From Planctomyces sp. (GTDB lineage: Bacteria; Planctomycetota; Planctomycetia; Planctomycetales; Planctomycetaceae): a stretch of 51,281 bases of DNA. Of this stretch, positions 18,849 to 28,184 are shown in pieces. The notes under the pieces are model-generated. The model searched no databases and was not told where the DNA came from. It was given only the letters and a program-made list of their open reading frames with translations. The stretch spans positions 1 to 51,281 of the forward strand of contig JAEUIH010000052.1 in NCBI GenBank assembly GCA_016795105.1. The letters are read 5' to 3'. The position numbers and the translations under genes are program-made. Numbering within the stretch: the first letter of the stretch is position 1; each line of letters begins with the position of its first letter.

Positions 18849-19118
18849 GTGGGCTCGGAAATCAATTTGAGTTTTCGATGGCAGTCAACCGTTATGAATC
18901 AGGTGAGTGTCTTCTGGATTAGCTGTATTCAGGATTGGTTGTGAATCAAGGCGGCAGTCCGCCGGACAATGCGCAGGGATTGTGCATCTTTGGTAGTGGA
19001 GCAGATCAGCGTTGAATGATGCTGTCAGCTCATGGATCGAATATATGTTCCGGAAGCTGTTTTTTCCGGATCGAACTGATGAATCCCCTGCGACTCTGTG
19101 TTGTCTGGAGAACTCGTT

Positions 19119-20096
19119 GTGAAACTTACGCCCTGGATGCTCACTGTTGCTGCCTTCTTAATGGTTGCTGTGCTTGCGGTGGGTTTTCTCTTCAAAAAGC
19201 TGACAGCCAGAGAAATTGTCGAAGCTCCGAGGGTCGAATCTCGAACTTTGCCGATGGCAATCACCGAGATTGAGCCTGGAACGGTCATTACCCGAGCTCA
19301 TGTTGGTCGCGGACCATGGAAGGCTGATGCCGAGCTGGCTCCGGACACATTTGTGGACCTTGATGGTGTGATTGGGCGGATTGCCAAAGAGAAAATCACG
19401 GCTGCTCAGCCGCTGCGAGGTTCTCAGTTTTACGCACCCGGAGATCATCCGGATCTTAAGGTCGCCGAAGGCAAACGGGCTGTTACGATCAATGTCGGCG
19501 ATGACACTGCTATGGTGAACGGCCTGATCAAACCTGGTCAATACGTCGATGTGCATATGACCGTGGATCGAAACGGGACCGATGCCGCTCGAAGCCGACT
19601 AGTTGGTGCTGACGCCATGACCCTGACTTTGTTCGAGGGGGTTCGAGTTGTTGCGATGAATCGGAGTTATACTCAGAGCTCCGTCGAACGTGGTCATAAT
19701 GTCACGCTTGAGCTTGATGAAGATCAGACACGCATCATGCTGCTCGCCGAAAAGGAAGGTACTGTTGCTTTGACCTTCAATCCTGCAGGGCCGGGTTCCG
19801 GGGGCGTCAGCATCAAGTCTGAGCAGGGTCGTGTTACTCTCAAAGAACTGCTTGGAATTCAGGTGCCCGAAGAGAAGAAGCCGTTCATGATGGAGTCTTA
19901 TCGGGGAAGTGGTCACGGTGTGACTTACTTCGAAGACGGCCGCCGCATCAACTATGTTGGTGACAATGATAATGGTGGTGTCGGTACACCTTTGCAGAAC
20001 AATGGCTCCGGCAGTGACTGGTCCACTGGTGTCGACCGTAAAGCAACTCCTGACAGGAGTGTGACTCAGCAGAAAGTCACTGGTTCAAAAATCTGA
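19119..20096 (+). CDS. cpaB: Flp pilus assembly protein CpaB/RcpC
   Basis: 325 aa from GTG 19119, chosen because GGAG lies eight bases upstream and the protein then begins KLTPWMLTVAAFLMVAVLAVGFLF, a membrane anchor; an earlier GTG at 19098 only adds seven residues. A SAF-like domain (about 40-105: LPMAITEIEPGTVITRAHVG, then IAKEKITAAQPLRGSQF) is followed by the RcpC/CpaB core GKRAVTINVGDDTAMVNGLIKPGQYVDVHMTV. The C-terminal 60 residues are Gly/Asn/Ser-rich and low in complexity. CpaB normally works with the outer-membrane secretin of Tad systems, yet no secretin gene is seen nearby. Confidence 0.93.
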   Translation: MKLTPWMLTVAAFLMVAVLAVGFLFKKLTAREIVEAPRVESRTLPMAITEIEPGTVITRAHVGRGPWKADAELAPDTFVDLDGVIGRIAKEKITAAQPLRGSQFYAPGDHPDLKVAEGKRAVTINVGDDTAMVNGLIKPGQYVDVHMTVDRNGTDAARSRLVGADAMTLTLFEGVRVVAMNRSYTQSSVERGHNVTLELDEDQTRIMLLAEKEGTVALTFNPAGPGSGGVSIKSEQGRVTLKELLGIQVPEEKKPFMMESYRGSGHGVTYFEDGRRINYVGDNDNGGVGTPLQNNGSGSDWSTGVDRKATPDRSVTQQKVTGSKI

Positions 20097-20119
20097 ATGA
20101 GAGTTCCTGACACTGTTGG

Positions 20120-21352
20120 ATGGATCGCCGGACAATGCGGAAACATGCTCCACTGATTCTGTCGCCTCGATTCGGTGCGATTACCGGCTGGGGTCTCTGC
20201 GCAATTGTCATGGCGTGTCTATGTACTGGTCTGGCGATCAATCAGTTGTACATTGGAATGGTCCGCAGTGATGCTCTGCGGTCTGCAGAAGCGTCGGCCC
20301 TGGCGGGAGGTTATCGCCTGTTGTCTGATGATCTGCTGCGAAAACAACAACAGTCCTTTGAAGCAGAAGGACGGCTTGCTAAGTCTCGACAAGCGGTTCT
20401 TGAGCTTTCCAGTCAATACCATCGGACTTCTTTGGCTCCAATGCCAGCCGCCGATCAGATCGTGTTTGAAAATGATTCGGCGGACTCTCTTCTTCCTGAT
20501 CGCGTATGCGTTTCGTGGTCGCGTTTCCGTAATGCTCAGCAGATACCGTTGTTTATGAGTGGCCTGATGGGACGGTCATCAGCGATGGTCGATGTGGAAG
20601 CGGTTGTTGCGATTGATCACTCTCCTGTTGGGTTTGTTCCGTCCGGCAACGTGAGCATCCCGGCTATGCCTTTTGCAATCCCGGATGACTCTTCCAGCAG
20701 CAATTCCTGGAGCCATCTGATCGAAGACGGTCATGGCAGCGACCGATTCTCCTGGAACGCCGATCGCAACCAGATCGAACAGGGGCCCGATGGACTTCCT
20801 GAAATGACTCTGGCGATCACAGGAGGACAGTCCGCGATCGCAGACGGACAACTGATTCCGCTCCGAGTTTCAGATCCGCGTGTGGGTGCAGTTGGGTTCC
20901 GGCAGTGTATCTGCTCTGGACTTGATCAGAAGGCGTTGCGATACGCAGGTGTTGAAGAAATCCAGTTACCGCAACATCTGCCGCTGAGTGTGATTGAAGC
21001 AAGGGATCTCCATCGGATTGCGGATTCACTCGGCGAGATGCGAGGAAATTCCGTGATCTATTTTCTCTCAGAATCTGTCGAGTCTGACAGATCGAATGGG
21101 TCGGGAAAGTCTGTCGATTCTGGTGCTTCGGGTGTCGCTGATGAAGACTCGCAATCCGCTGTCGCAAATGCTCAGACCTTGTTGTTGACGAGGCCCGTAG
21201 CGGCTCGAATTATGAGAGTTCGTCAGGACGATTCCGGCCGGATTGACGTTACTCTCCAGCCATGTGTGATCTCTACGTCCACTGCGAAGATGGCTCAAGC
21301 TCCGGCCGCAAACCCGAACCGCTACGTATACAGCGTCCGATTGCTGCGATAA
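20120..21352 (+). CDS. TadG-like pilus-locus protein
   Basis: 410 aa with a single N-terminal membrane helix (GAITGWGLCAIVMACLCTGLAINQLYIGMV) followed directly by RSDALRSAEASALAGGYRLLSDD. A helix leading into a SAEASALAGG-type stretch is the pattern of Tad-domain (TadG-like) proteins. The rest is predicted extracytoplasmic with no recognised enzyme motif; a Ser/Asp-rich segment (SDRSNGSGKSVDSGASG) sits near residue 325. It lies 23 bases after cpaB on the same strand, so co-transcription is likely. The start may be ATG 20135 instead of 20120. The family assignment rests on the N-terminus and context and is moderate. Confidence 0.7.
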   Translation: MDRRTMRKHAPLILSPRFGAITGWGLCAIVMACLCTGLAINQLYIGMVRSDALRSAEASALAGGYRLLSDDLLRKQQQSFEAEGRLAKSRQAVLELSSQYHRTSLAPMPAADQIVFENDSADSLLPDRVCVSWSRFRNAQQIPLFMSGLMGRSSAMVDVEAVVAIDHSPVGFVPSGNVSIPAMPFAIPDDSSSSNSWSHLIEDGHGSDRFSWNADRNQIEQGPDGLPEMTLAITGGQSAIADGQLIPLRVSDPRVGAVGFRQCICSGLDQKALRYAGVEEIQLPQHLPLSVIEARDLHRIADSLGEMRGNSVIYFLSESVESDRSNGSGKSVDSGASGVADEDSQSAVANAQTLLLTRPVAARIMRVRQDDSGRIDVTLQPCVISTSTAKMAQAPAANPNRYVYSVRLLR

Positions 21353-21441
21353 TGTGAATTGGACTGTCTCCCGGAATGAATCCATGCTTTAATACGCCTC
21401 ACGAGATGACACAAATCGTCAGACCCTGAGAGTGTGAAGAA

Positions 21442-23250
21442 ATGCCGGTACAGATTCGCAGCGGAAATACCTTCCGCAATTCATTGGTTTTACTTACCTG
21501 TGTGATTCTGGTTGCAATCGTCCCTGCCGATTTATCTGCGGCACTTTTGGCGGATGTGGACAATTCGGGGCCCCCAGCAATTGGTACAGTAGTCGACCTG
21601 AACGCGATTACATTGCCGGATTCGTATGGCAACGAACAGAAACTCGGAGCAATTGCCGGTTCCGGGACGCGGGTTATTGCATTCATTGGAACTGAGTGCC
21701 CAATGGCGAAACTCTACGGCCCGCGACTTCGAGACCTGGCGAAGCAGTTTGCCGCTCGTACCGAATCCGGTCCCGTCGTTTCCTTTATTGGAGTCTGCTC
21801 AAACGTTCAGGATTCGCTGACAGAAGTTCAGGCCTACACGAATCGATCAGGAATAGAGTTCCCGATATTAATGGACTCTGATCAGAAGCTTGCGGACCTG
21901 CTTGGAGTGACTCGAACTCCTGAAGTTGTGGTTCTGGATGATCAGGCAGTGATCCGTTATCGCGGTCGAATTGATGATCAATATGGAGTTGGAGTCGCGA
22001 AACTCGCTCCGACTTCAAAGTATCTGGTGGATGCGGTTGAGCAGTTGATTGCGGGAAGTGAGATTCGGCAACCGGAAACAAAGTCAACGGGATGTCTGAT
22101 CGGACGTCGACGGAGGCCGGAGTCGCGTGGTGAAATTACATACAGCAGGCACATTGCCCCGATTTTCAATCAGCGATGTGTTGAATGTCATCGCGACGGG
22201 GAGATCGCTCCGTTTTCGCTCACTCGTTATGAAGAGACACGTGGCTGGGAGTTCATGATAGCGGAAGTCGTTCGCGATGAGCGAATGCCACCGTGGAATG
22301 CCAATCCTGACCATGGACAGTTTCGAAACGACGCCAGACTGACTGACGAAGAAAAGACACTGATTCGGACATGGATTGAAAATGGAAGCCCCGAAGGTGA
22401 TCCGAAAGAGTTACCGGACGCCCCGACATTCACAAAAGGCTGGCGGATTCCAGAGCCGGATTTGATCATACCTGTGCGCAGTGAGCCGTTTGAAGTCCCG
22501 GCAACCGGTGTTGTGGATTATCAGTATTTTCAGGTCGATCCTGGATTTACAGAAGATAAGTATGTGATCGCAGCGGAAGCACGTCCGGGAAACACGGCTG
22601 TGGTTCATCATATTATCGCGTTTCTCCAGCTACCCGGAGAGAAAGGAATTAGTCTGGGTCGAATGTTAATCGGATATGCTCCGGGAACATCGCCGCTTGT
22701 GTTTTCTGACGATACTGCCATTCGAATTCCCGCGGGTTCAAAGATCCTGTTCGAAATGCACTACACGCCTAACGGAACGGCTCAGAGCGACCTCAGTCAG
22801 ATTGCCATGAAGTTTGTCGACGGATCGAAGGTCAGGAACGAAGTCGTTGGACTTGAAGCTCTGAACGAACGTCTGACGATTCCTGCCAACGCTGCAAACC
22901 ATGTGATCACGGCTCAGGAACGATTTCGTGAAGACACGACATTACTGAGTTTGACGCCTCATATGCATCTGCGCGGCAAAGCATTTCGATATGAAGCTTT
23001 GTATCCGGATGGTACGAAAGAGATTTTGCTGGACGTTCCGAGGTACGATTTCAACTGGCAACTCAGGTATGAGTTTTCCGAGCCCAGGCTGATGCCGGCT
23101 GGAACGGTTGTGACGTGTATCGCAGCTTTTGATAACTCGTCCGACAATCCGAATAATCCGGACCCTGACAAAGACGTTCGCTGGGGCCAGCAGAGTTGGG
23201 AAGAGATGATGATTGGATTCTTTACCGGGATTCGCCCTCTCGCGCGCTGA
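21442..23250 (+). CDS. Redoxin / cytochrome c / copper type II monooxygenase-like three-domain protein
   Basis: 602 aa, exported (signal peptide ending near ADLSAALLADV). Domain 1 (about 45-195) is a thioredoxin-like redoxin with a single cysteine, Cys86 in GTECPMAKLYG. Domain 2 (about 230-320) has one haem c motif, CVECH at 246-250, and a likely axial Met in ERMPPW. Domain 3 (about 345-595) follows the ascorbate-dependent copper monooxygenase (PHM-like) pattern: HH at 389-390, H440 in EMHYTPNG, HMH at 507-509 in TPHMHLRG, and Met589/590 in EEMMIGF, the positions that bind two coppers in that family. The gene sits between tadG-like and cpaF, 90 bases after the former, on the same strand. Reaction and substrate are unknown. 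Confidence 0.88.
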   Translation: MPVQIRSGNTFRNSLVLLTCVILVAIVPADLSAALLADVDNSGPPAIGTVVDLNAITLPDSYGNEQKLGAIAGSGTRVIAFIGTECPMAKLYGPRLRDLAKQFAARTESGPVVSFIGVCSNVQDSLTEVQAYTNRSGIEFPILMDSDQKLADLLGVTRTPEVVVLDDQAVIRYRGRIDDQYGVGVAKLAPTSKYLVDAVEQLIAGSEIRQPETKSTGCLIGRRRRPESRGEITYSRHIAPIFNQRCVECHRDGEIAPFSLTRYEETRGWEFMIAEVVRDERMPPWNANPDHGQFRNDARLTDEEKTLIRTWIENGSPEGDPKELPDAPTFTKGWRIPEPDLIIPVRSEPFEVPATGVVDYQYFQVDPGFTEDKYVIAAEARPGNTAVVHHIIAFLQLPGEKGISLGRMLIGYAPGTSPLVFSDDTAIRIPAGSKILFEMHYTPNGTAQSDLSQIAMKFVDGSKVRNEVVGLEALNERLTIPANAANHVITAQERFREDTTLLSLTPHMHLRGKAFRYEALYPDGTKEILLDVPRYDFNWQLRYEFSEPRLMPAGTVVTCIAAFDNSSDNPNNPDPDKDVRWGQQSWEEMMIGFFTGIRPLAR

Positions 23251-23456
23251 CAGTCCTGAATTGCAGCGAAACAAAGAGTTGATCGACGGGTTGGCAACCT
23301 GCGGATTCTGCCGCTTTAAGCCATTGTTCGGACGAAGTGACGTTTGACGCCCCTAAGTCAGATTCTGAATTCCTGAAGCAGATTACTTCGATAAGTGATT
23401 CGGGGAATTCCGTAATCTCGGCTTTGTGGTTCTTGAGACGTCGCTAAGGACATCAC

Positions 23457-24779
23457 ATGGTGGCATCGTCCGACACTTCTGCAGCATCATCTCGCGACTT
23501 TCAGCGTCTGAAGACCAGTCTTCACCGGCAGATTGTGGATGTGATTGACTTCGGTAAAGCGGAGTCGATGTCAGAACAGGATCTGAGAAGTCAGTTGCGG
23601 TCCCTGGCGGAGCACCTCTGTACTCGACAGGAAATTCGCCTGGACGGTGCTCAGCGGGATGTCATGGTCAATGAGATCATGGACGAAATCTACGGTTTCG
23701 GTCCGATCGAATCCCTGATGGTCGATCCCACGGTCACGGACATACTCGTCAATGGTCCTGATCGAGTCCTTGTGGAGCGACATGGATTGCTGGAGGTTAC
23801 AAACATCAGGTTTGCTGACAGTCAGCATCTGATGCGATTTATACATCGTCTGGTCAGTCGAGCGGGGCGACGAATTGATGAGTCCAATCCGATTGTGGAT
23901 GCTCGTCTTCCGGACGGATCACGATTCAACGCGGTAATTCCGCCATTGGCTCTTTGTGGTCCTACGGTTTCGATTCGTCGTTTTGGTAACAAGCGACTTC
24001 AGATCGATGATATGATTCGATTTGGCTCATTGGCACCAGCGATGGCCGACTTTATGATTCTTGCCGTTCGTGGGCGAATGAACATGATCGTCGCGGGGGG
24101 AACCGGTGCCGGCAAAACGACCTTGCTGAACTGTATGAGTCGTTTCATACCGGATTCTCAGCGCGTCGTGACAATTGAAGAGACGGCTGAACTAAGTCTT
24201 CAGCAGTCTGACGTTGTGCCACTTGAGACACGATTGCCCAATATGGAAGGTAAGGGGGCTGTCACACAGCGAGACCTCCTTCGCAATGCACTCCGCATGC
24301 GGCCCGACCGAATCATCGTCGGGGAAGCTCGAGGTGCTGAAGTTCTGGACATGCTCCAGGCTATGAACACAGGACATGACGGTTCTATGAGCACAGTTCA
24401 CGCGAACGATACCCGCGAAACTCTCGATCGTCTGGAGTTGATGATCGCACTTTCAGGTGCGGATCTGACACCGCGTATCGCTCGACAGTACATCGCGAAC
24501 GCCATCGATATCGTGATTCATGTCACTCGCCTTCATACTGGCGAACGCCGTGTGACACGTATCTCAGAAGTCTCTGGTCTGCGGGATGGTGAGTACAAAG
24601 TTGACGACATCTTTGTCTACCGAATCAACGGACAGGACGAGAATGGCAAGCCGCGGGGAAGTTTCTTTGCAACGGGATATCAGCCTGTTGCTCTTCGCAG
24701 ACTTGCACTGACTGGCGCCAGTATTGATCAGTACAAGCCGTTATTTGAACCACGTGAACTGAAGTTCAATCAGGATTAG
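23457..24779 (+). CDS. cpaF: Tad/Flp pilus secretion ATPase CpaF/TadA
   Basis: Cytoplasmic hexameric type II/IV secretion ATPase powering Tad pilus assembly, 440 aa. The N-terminal helical region leads to [26 protein letters not shown], characteristic of CpaF. Walker [12 protein letters not shown] is near residue 215, followed by ETAELSLQQ (Asp box region), [26 protein letters not shown] (Walker B) and [19 protein letters not shown] (His box). The motor appears intact. tadB follows immediately, its preferred start 29 bases downstream. A 206-base gap separates cpaF from the copper-enzyme gene, so a secondary promoter is possible. Confidence 0.97.
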   Translation: MVASSDTSAASSRDFQRLKTSLHRQIVDVIDFGKAESMSEQDLRSQLRSLAEHLCTRQEIRLDGAQRDVMVNEIMDEIYGFGPIESLMVDPTVTDILVNGPDRVLVERHGLLEVTNIRFADSQHLMRFIHRLVSRAGRRIDESNPIVDARLPDGSRFNAVIPPLALCGPTVSIRRFGNKRLQIDDMIRFGSLAPAMADFMILAVRGRMNMIVAGGTGAGKTTLLNCMSRFIPDSQRVVTIEETAELSLQQSDVVPLETRLPNMEGKGAVTQRDLLRNALRMRPDRIIVGEARGAEVLDMLQAMNTGHDGSMSTVHANDTRETLDRLELMIALSGADLTPRIARQYIANAIDIVIHVTRLHTGERRVTRISEVSGLRDGEYKVDDIFVYRINGQDENGKPRGSFFATGYQPVALRRLALTGASIDQYKPLFEPRELKFNQD

Positions 24780-24808
24780 TGTTTCAAAAGCACGAACGAG
24801 GAAGTTTC

Positions 24809-25672
24809 ATGATTGCTGTCAATCCTTCGTATCCTCCGATTGAGCGACGTGCGGAGTTTTCAGGTCTGCTGCGAGAAAACCAGACGTTCTCCGATGGTTC
24901 CGGACGTGGAGTCGGAGAAGCGGTTAATGGCTGGTTCGATCTGCTGATGCTTCAGTCCGGAATTCGAACATCGCCATTCGTTTGGTTGGCTTTGTGCCTG
25001 GTCGCAGCGATCGGCGTGGGTGGTTCGGTGTTTGTGATCAGCGAGGGGCCTTTGGCAACAGCATTTGCTGCGATGGTTGGCGGTTGTTTGCCGCTCATTC
25101 TGGCAATGGTGATGCGTTCTCGTCGCCAGAAACAAATCATGGATCAGTTGCCTGGAATGGCAGAAGAGCTGTCGAGAATTGCACGGAGCGGTCGGAATGT
25201 GGAATCGGCCTTTCAACTGGTCGCGGCAGACACACCTGCGCCACTTGGGGACGAACTCAGACTGGCCGCTCGAAGGACACAAATGGGTATTGATCTGGCA
25301 GCTGCGGTCAGAGACTTGCCGGTACGTACCGGTGTTTCTTCGCTGACGATCTTTGCGTCCGCGGTGGCCGTCCACCAGGACACAGGCGGTGACCTGATTT
25401 CGGTATTGGAGCGATTGGCTACATCAGTGCGTGATCGGCTACACTTTGTTTCCCGTCTGCGAGCTGCAACGATCGCAAGTCGGATGGGAGCGATCATGAT
25501 GGTAGTCGTTCCGCTCGCTGTGATGGCGTTCTATTTGATCCGTGATCCGAACTATCTGAATCAGCTCTCCGGCTCTTTCCTTGGGCGATTGTCCTTGTGG
25601 ACAGCAATTGTTCTGCAGATTGTCGGATGCAGCCTCGTGTATCGGATTCTGAAACGCAGTGCAAGGTTTTGA
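24809..25672 (+). CDS. tadB: Tad inner-membrane platform protein TadB (type II secretion F domain)
   Basis: 287 aa from ATG 24809, which has GAGGAAG just upstream; an earlier frame start touching the cpaF stop is less likely. Two hydrophobic helices (WLALCLVAAIGVGGSVFVI and ATAFAAMVGGCLPLILAMVM) precede a cytoplasmic T2SSF domain containing RQKQIMDQLPGMAEELSRIARSGRNVESAF and LAAAVRDLP, then two more helices near the C-terminus. This is the TadB half of the TadB/TadC platform that the CpaF ATPase acts on. Confidence 0.93.
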   Translation: MIAVNPSYPPIERRAEFSGLLRENQTFSDGSGRGVGEAVNGWFDLLMLQSGIRTSPFVWLALCLVAAIGVGGSVFVISEGPLATAFAAMVGGCLPLILAMVMRSRRQKQIMDQLPGMAEELSRIARSGRNVESAFQLVAADTPAPLGDELRLAARRTQMGIDLAAAVRDLPVRTGVSSLTIFASAVAVHQDTGGDLISVLERLATSVRDRLHFVSRLRAATIASRMGAIMMVVVPLAVMAFYLIRDPNYLNQLSGSFLGRLSLWTAIVLQIVGCSLVYRILKRSARF

Positions 25673-25759
25673 TCCACAGCGAATTCTGCTGGAGATCGGG
25701 TCGAATCGGTAGGGGTTACTGAGTCCTGTCGTCATTAGTGGTGTTCGGGAGAGGCGGAA

Positions 25760-26953
25760 ATGAACTCGGTCTGGATTATAGCCTTTGGCCTGGCACTGGG
25801 TGCACTTCTGGCGATCAGAAATATGTTCTCCCGACGTGCTGAACGTTCGCAGAGCATGTTCAGGGCTCAACTGAATCAGGGGCAGGGCGAGCAGGAATCA
25901 GATCGGTTCGTCGATCAGCAATCAAACGTCGCAGCTCCCGTGATGGCTGGTGTTGCTTCCGGGGATCGCCAGGCAACGACAGTAGCAAGACCTTCTACCT
26001 GGAGCGATCGGCGATTGTTCTCAGACTTTCGCGGTATCGTCGGAGATGAATTGACCGATCTGGTCAAACCGGACCCCGAGGAGCTTCCGATCCGTGATGA
26101 CGAGTATGTGTTTGGGCCGATCACTCCGTCACTCGCTCAGTTGCTGCCGGAAACTGCTGCTCGCCGAGAGATTCAGAGGAAATCACTGCTTGGGGCCGGG
26201 TATCGATCACGAGCATCCTGGCTGAATCTCACTGCCACTCGGTTTGTGCTGGCATTCTTTTCGCTGATCAGCATCGGATTCTGGCTGATCATGGCCCCAC
26301 CATCGCTGGAACCGTGGCTGCTGGCGATGGTCGTCGTCGTTCCAATGCTGATGTGGGCGATTCCGCCGCTGGTTGTCAGTGTCAAAGCCAGCGACAGGAA
26401 GATTGACATTGAGCGAGGACTTCCCGACGTACTGGATATGTTGAATATGGGTGTCAGTCAGGGGCTCAGCGTTGAACAGTGCTTCCGACGGATTTCCGGG
26501 GAGCTCAGCGAAGCACATCCGGCGCTCGCGGATGAACTCCGTCTGGTGACTCAGCAGTCGGATGTGGGAAGTCTCTCACAGGCATTGAGGAATCTGAACT
26601 ATCGAATTGACTCTCCTGAAGTGAGTTCCTTTACATCTCTCCTGATCCAGTCAGAGTCAACGGGAACTAGTATTTCCCGAGCGCTGGGTGATTACAGCGA
26701 CAGCATTCGATCGTCGCTAAAGGAACGGGCGGATTCGAGGGCAAATGCTGCGTCATTCAAGCTTCTGTTTCCAGTGGCACTCTGCCTCATGCCATCTGTC
26801 TTTCTGTTTTTGCTCGGGCCTGCAATTGTGCAGCTGTCAGACTTCCTGACGAATGGCGCAGAGGCGTTGAACAGTGATCGACAGAATGCGATGGACAGTC
26901 TGCAGCAGCAGCCTCGACTTGATCTCTCCCGGTTCAGCCAGAATGGTTTCTGA
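25760..26953 (+). CDS. tadC: Tad inner-membrane platform protein TadC (type II secretion F domain)
   Basis: 397 aa. An N-terminal helix (WIIAFGLALGALLAIRNMF) and a poorly conserved linker of about 120 residues precede two helices (FVLAFFSLISIGFWLIM, LLAMVVVVPMLMWAIPPLVV) and a T2SSF domain with IERGLPDVLDMLNMGVSQGLSVEQCFRRISGEL. Two helices close the domain and a Gln/Asp-rich tail of about 40 residues ends the protein. It pairs with TadB directly upstream. The linker and tail make it somewhat longer than usual TadC proteins of about 310-330 residues. Confidence 0.93.
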   Translation: MNSVWIIAFGLALGALLAIRNMFSRRAERSQSMFRAQLNQGQGEQESDRFVDQQSNVAAPVMAGVASGDRQATTVARPSTWSDRRLFSDFRGIVGDELTDLVKPDPEELPIRDDEYVFGPITPSLAQLLPETAARREIQRKSLLGAGYRSRASWLNLTATRFVLAFFSLISIGFWLIMAPPSLEPWLLAMVVVVPMLMWAIPPLVVSVKASDRKIDIERGLPDVLDMLNMGVSQGLSVEQCFRRISGELSEAHPALADELRLVTQQSDVGSLSQALRNLNYRIDSPEVSSFTSLLIQSESTGTSISRALGDYSDSIRSSLKERADSRANAASFKLLFPVALCLMPSVFLFLLGPAIVQLSDFLTNGAEALNSDRQNAMDSLQQQPRLDLSRFSQNGF

Positions 26954-27030
26954 TTACTGAACTTGCTATCGTTCTGATTATCAACAGATGCGGGTTGCAG
27001 ACTTCGTGTTGGTGATCAGAAAGAGAACAA

Positions 27031-28128
27031 ATGGGACAGGAAACAGTGGAGGCGGGATCCTCAGGATCACAACCATCAGCGGCGTCAGCTGAGACCATGT
27101 TTAACAAGCTGATTTTCGGGCTTTCACTTCCGGAACGTCTGGTGCGAAGTGCTGTAGGGCTGACGGCAGGGACCGCACGTGAGATCGCCGAATTTGTTGT
27201 CCCTCAGGCATTTCAGGATTCCAAGACCTACGAGGTCATGATCAGAAACTCGCTTGGCTTTCTGGTTTCCGGTGTCGGGACCGTTTCGCCGGACGCAGGA
27301 AAGGCCGAGGTTCCGGCAGCGACTGATTCCGGCGAATTGAAGTCAGAGCAGGGCGGCGGTACTGCTGCATCCGGACAGCCGGATCCCGGACGTTATATCG
27401 CAAAGAAAGCAGCCAGCAACTTCATTGATATCGCTGGTCTGGCAACTCTCCATATCTCACCGTTGTGGATTCTCGCTATCGTCAGTGATGCAGCGTACGG
27501 AACCAAATCCTATTTGAACGAGCTTGCTCAGGAACTTCGAGATCGCGGCCTGATTGATGAAACATCGACAATCCACAAGGTGGAAGACCTGATGGATGCC
27601 GTTCGACAGGCAAGTGGTACAGCCGCCAGTACTTTTGATCAGCCCCCGCTTTCACTCGACGAGCTTCAGATGAGTATCGAGCAGACACGGCTTGCCTTGT
27701 TGAATGTTGATCCTACGGATTTAATCCCGGAGGCAGAGATCGCCAGCATGTGGACAGAAATGCGGGAAGTTGCCGCTCAGGAACAGATCAGTCTGCTGGG
27801 GGTTTCCGCTGCGGTTGCTATGCAGACGATGGAAGCAGTACGAGATGTCTCGGAGGGCACAATCACCGGTCTGCTGGTCGCCGGTAAAATCGTAAACCGC
27901 AACATCTTTGGACACTATGCAAGTGCGCTCTCAGGGATCCGTGAAAACGGTATCTGGGAGTCCGTTCGAAAAACCTACCAGCCATATGTGAACATGGCAT
28001 GGTCCAACTTTATGTCATCACGCAGGAGCTGGACTGAACAGGTTCTTGATCCTGGTCATATCACGCGAGCGTGGACGAAGTTGAAAGGCTGGTTTGGCGG
28101 CAACCCCGTTTCCGAATCAGCCAAATAG
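27031..28128 (+). CDS. Unknown protein at the end of the Tad locus
   Basis: 365 aa, family not recognised. GAAAGAGAA just upstream supports the ATG at 27031. There is no signal peptide. The sequence is mostly predicted helical; a Gly/Ala/Ser-rich linker is near residues 90-125, and one moderately hydrophobic stretch (LATLHISPLWILAIVSDAAYG, about 138-158) could be membrane-associated. The C-terminal 60 residues are basic and aromatic (SVRKTYQPYVNMAWSNFMSSRR). It lies 77 bases after tadC on the same strand, so it may be a locus-specific accessory factor, but it could equally be an unrelated gene. Codon usage and composition look like those of its neighbours. Confidence 0.75.
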   Translation: MGQETVEAGSSGSQPSAASAETMFNKLIFGLSLPERLVRSAVGLTAGTAREIAEFVVPQAFQDSKTYEVMIRNSLGFLVSGVGTVSPDAGKAEVPAATDSGELKSEQGGGTAASGQPDPGRYIAKKAASNFIDIAGLATLHISPLWILAIVSDAAYGTKSYLNELAQELRDRGLIDETSTIHKVEDLMDAVRQASGTAASTFDQPPLSLDELQMSIEQTRLALLNVDPTDLIPEAEIASMWTEMREVAAQEQISLLGVSAAVAMQTMEAVRDVSEGTITGLLVAGKIVNRNIFGHYASALSGIRENGIWESVRKTYQPYVNMAWSNFMSSRRSWTEQVLDPGHITRAWTKLKGWFGGNPVSESAK

Positions 28129-28184
28129 CCCGCTTTGCTGCACATTTCCCTGCCCCATGACCCTTCCTCGAACAGGACATTCCT

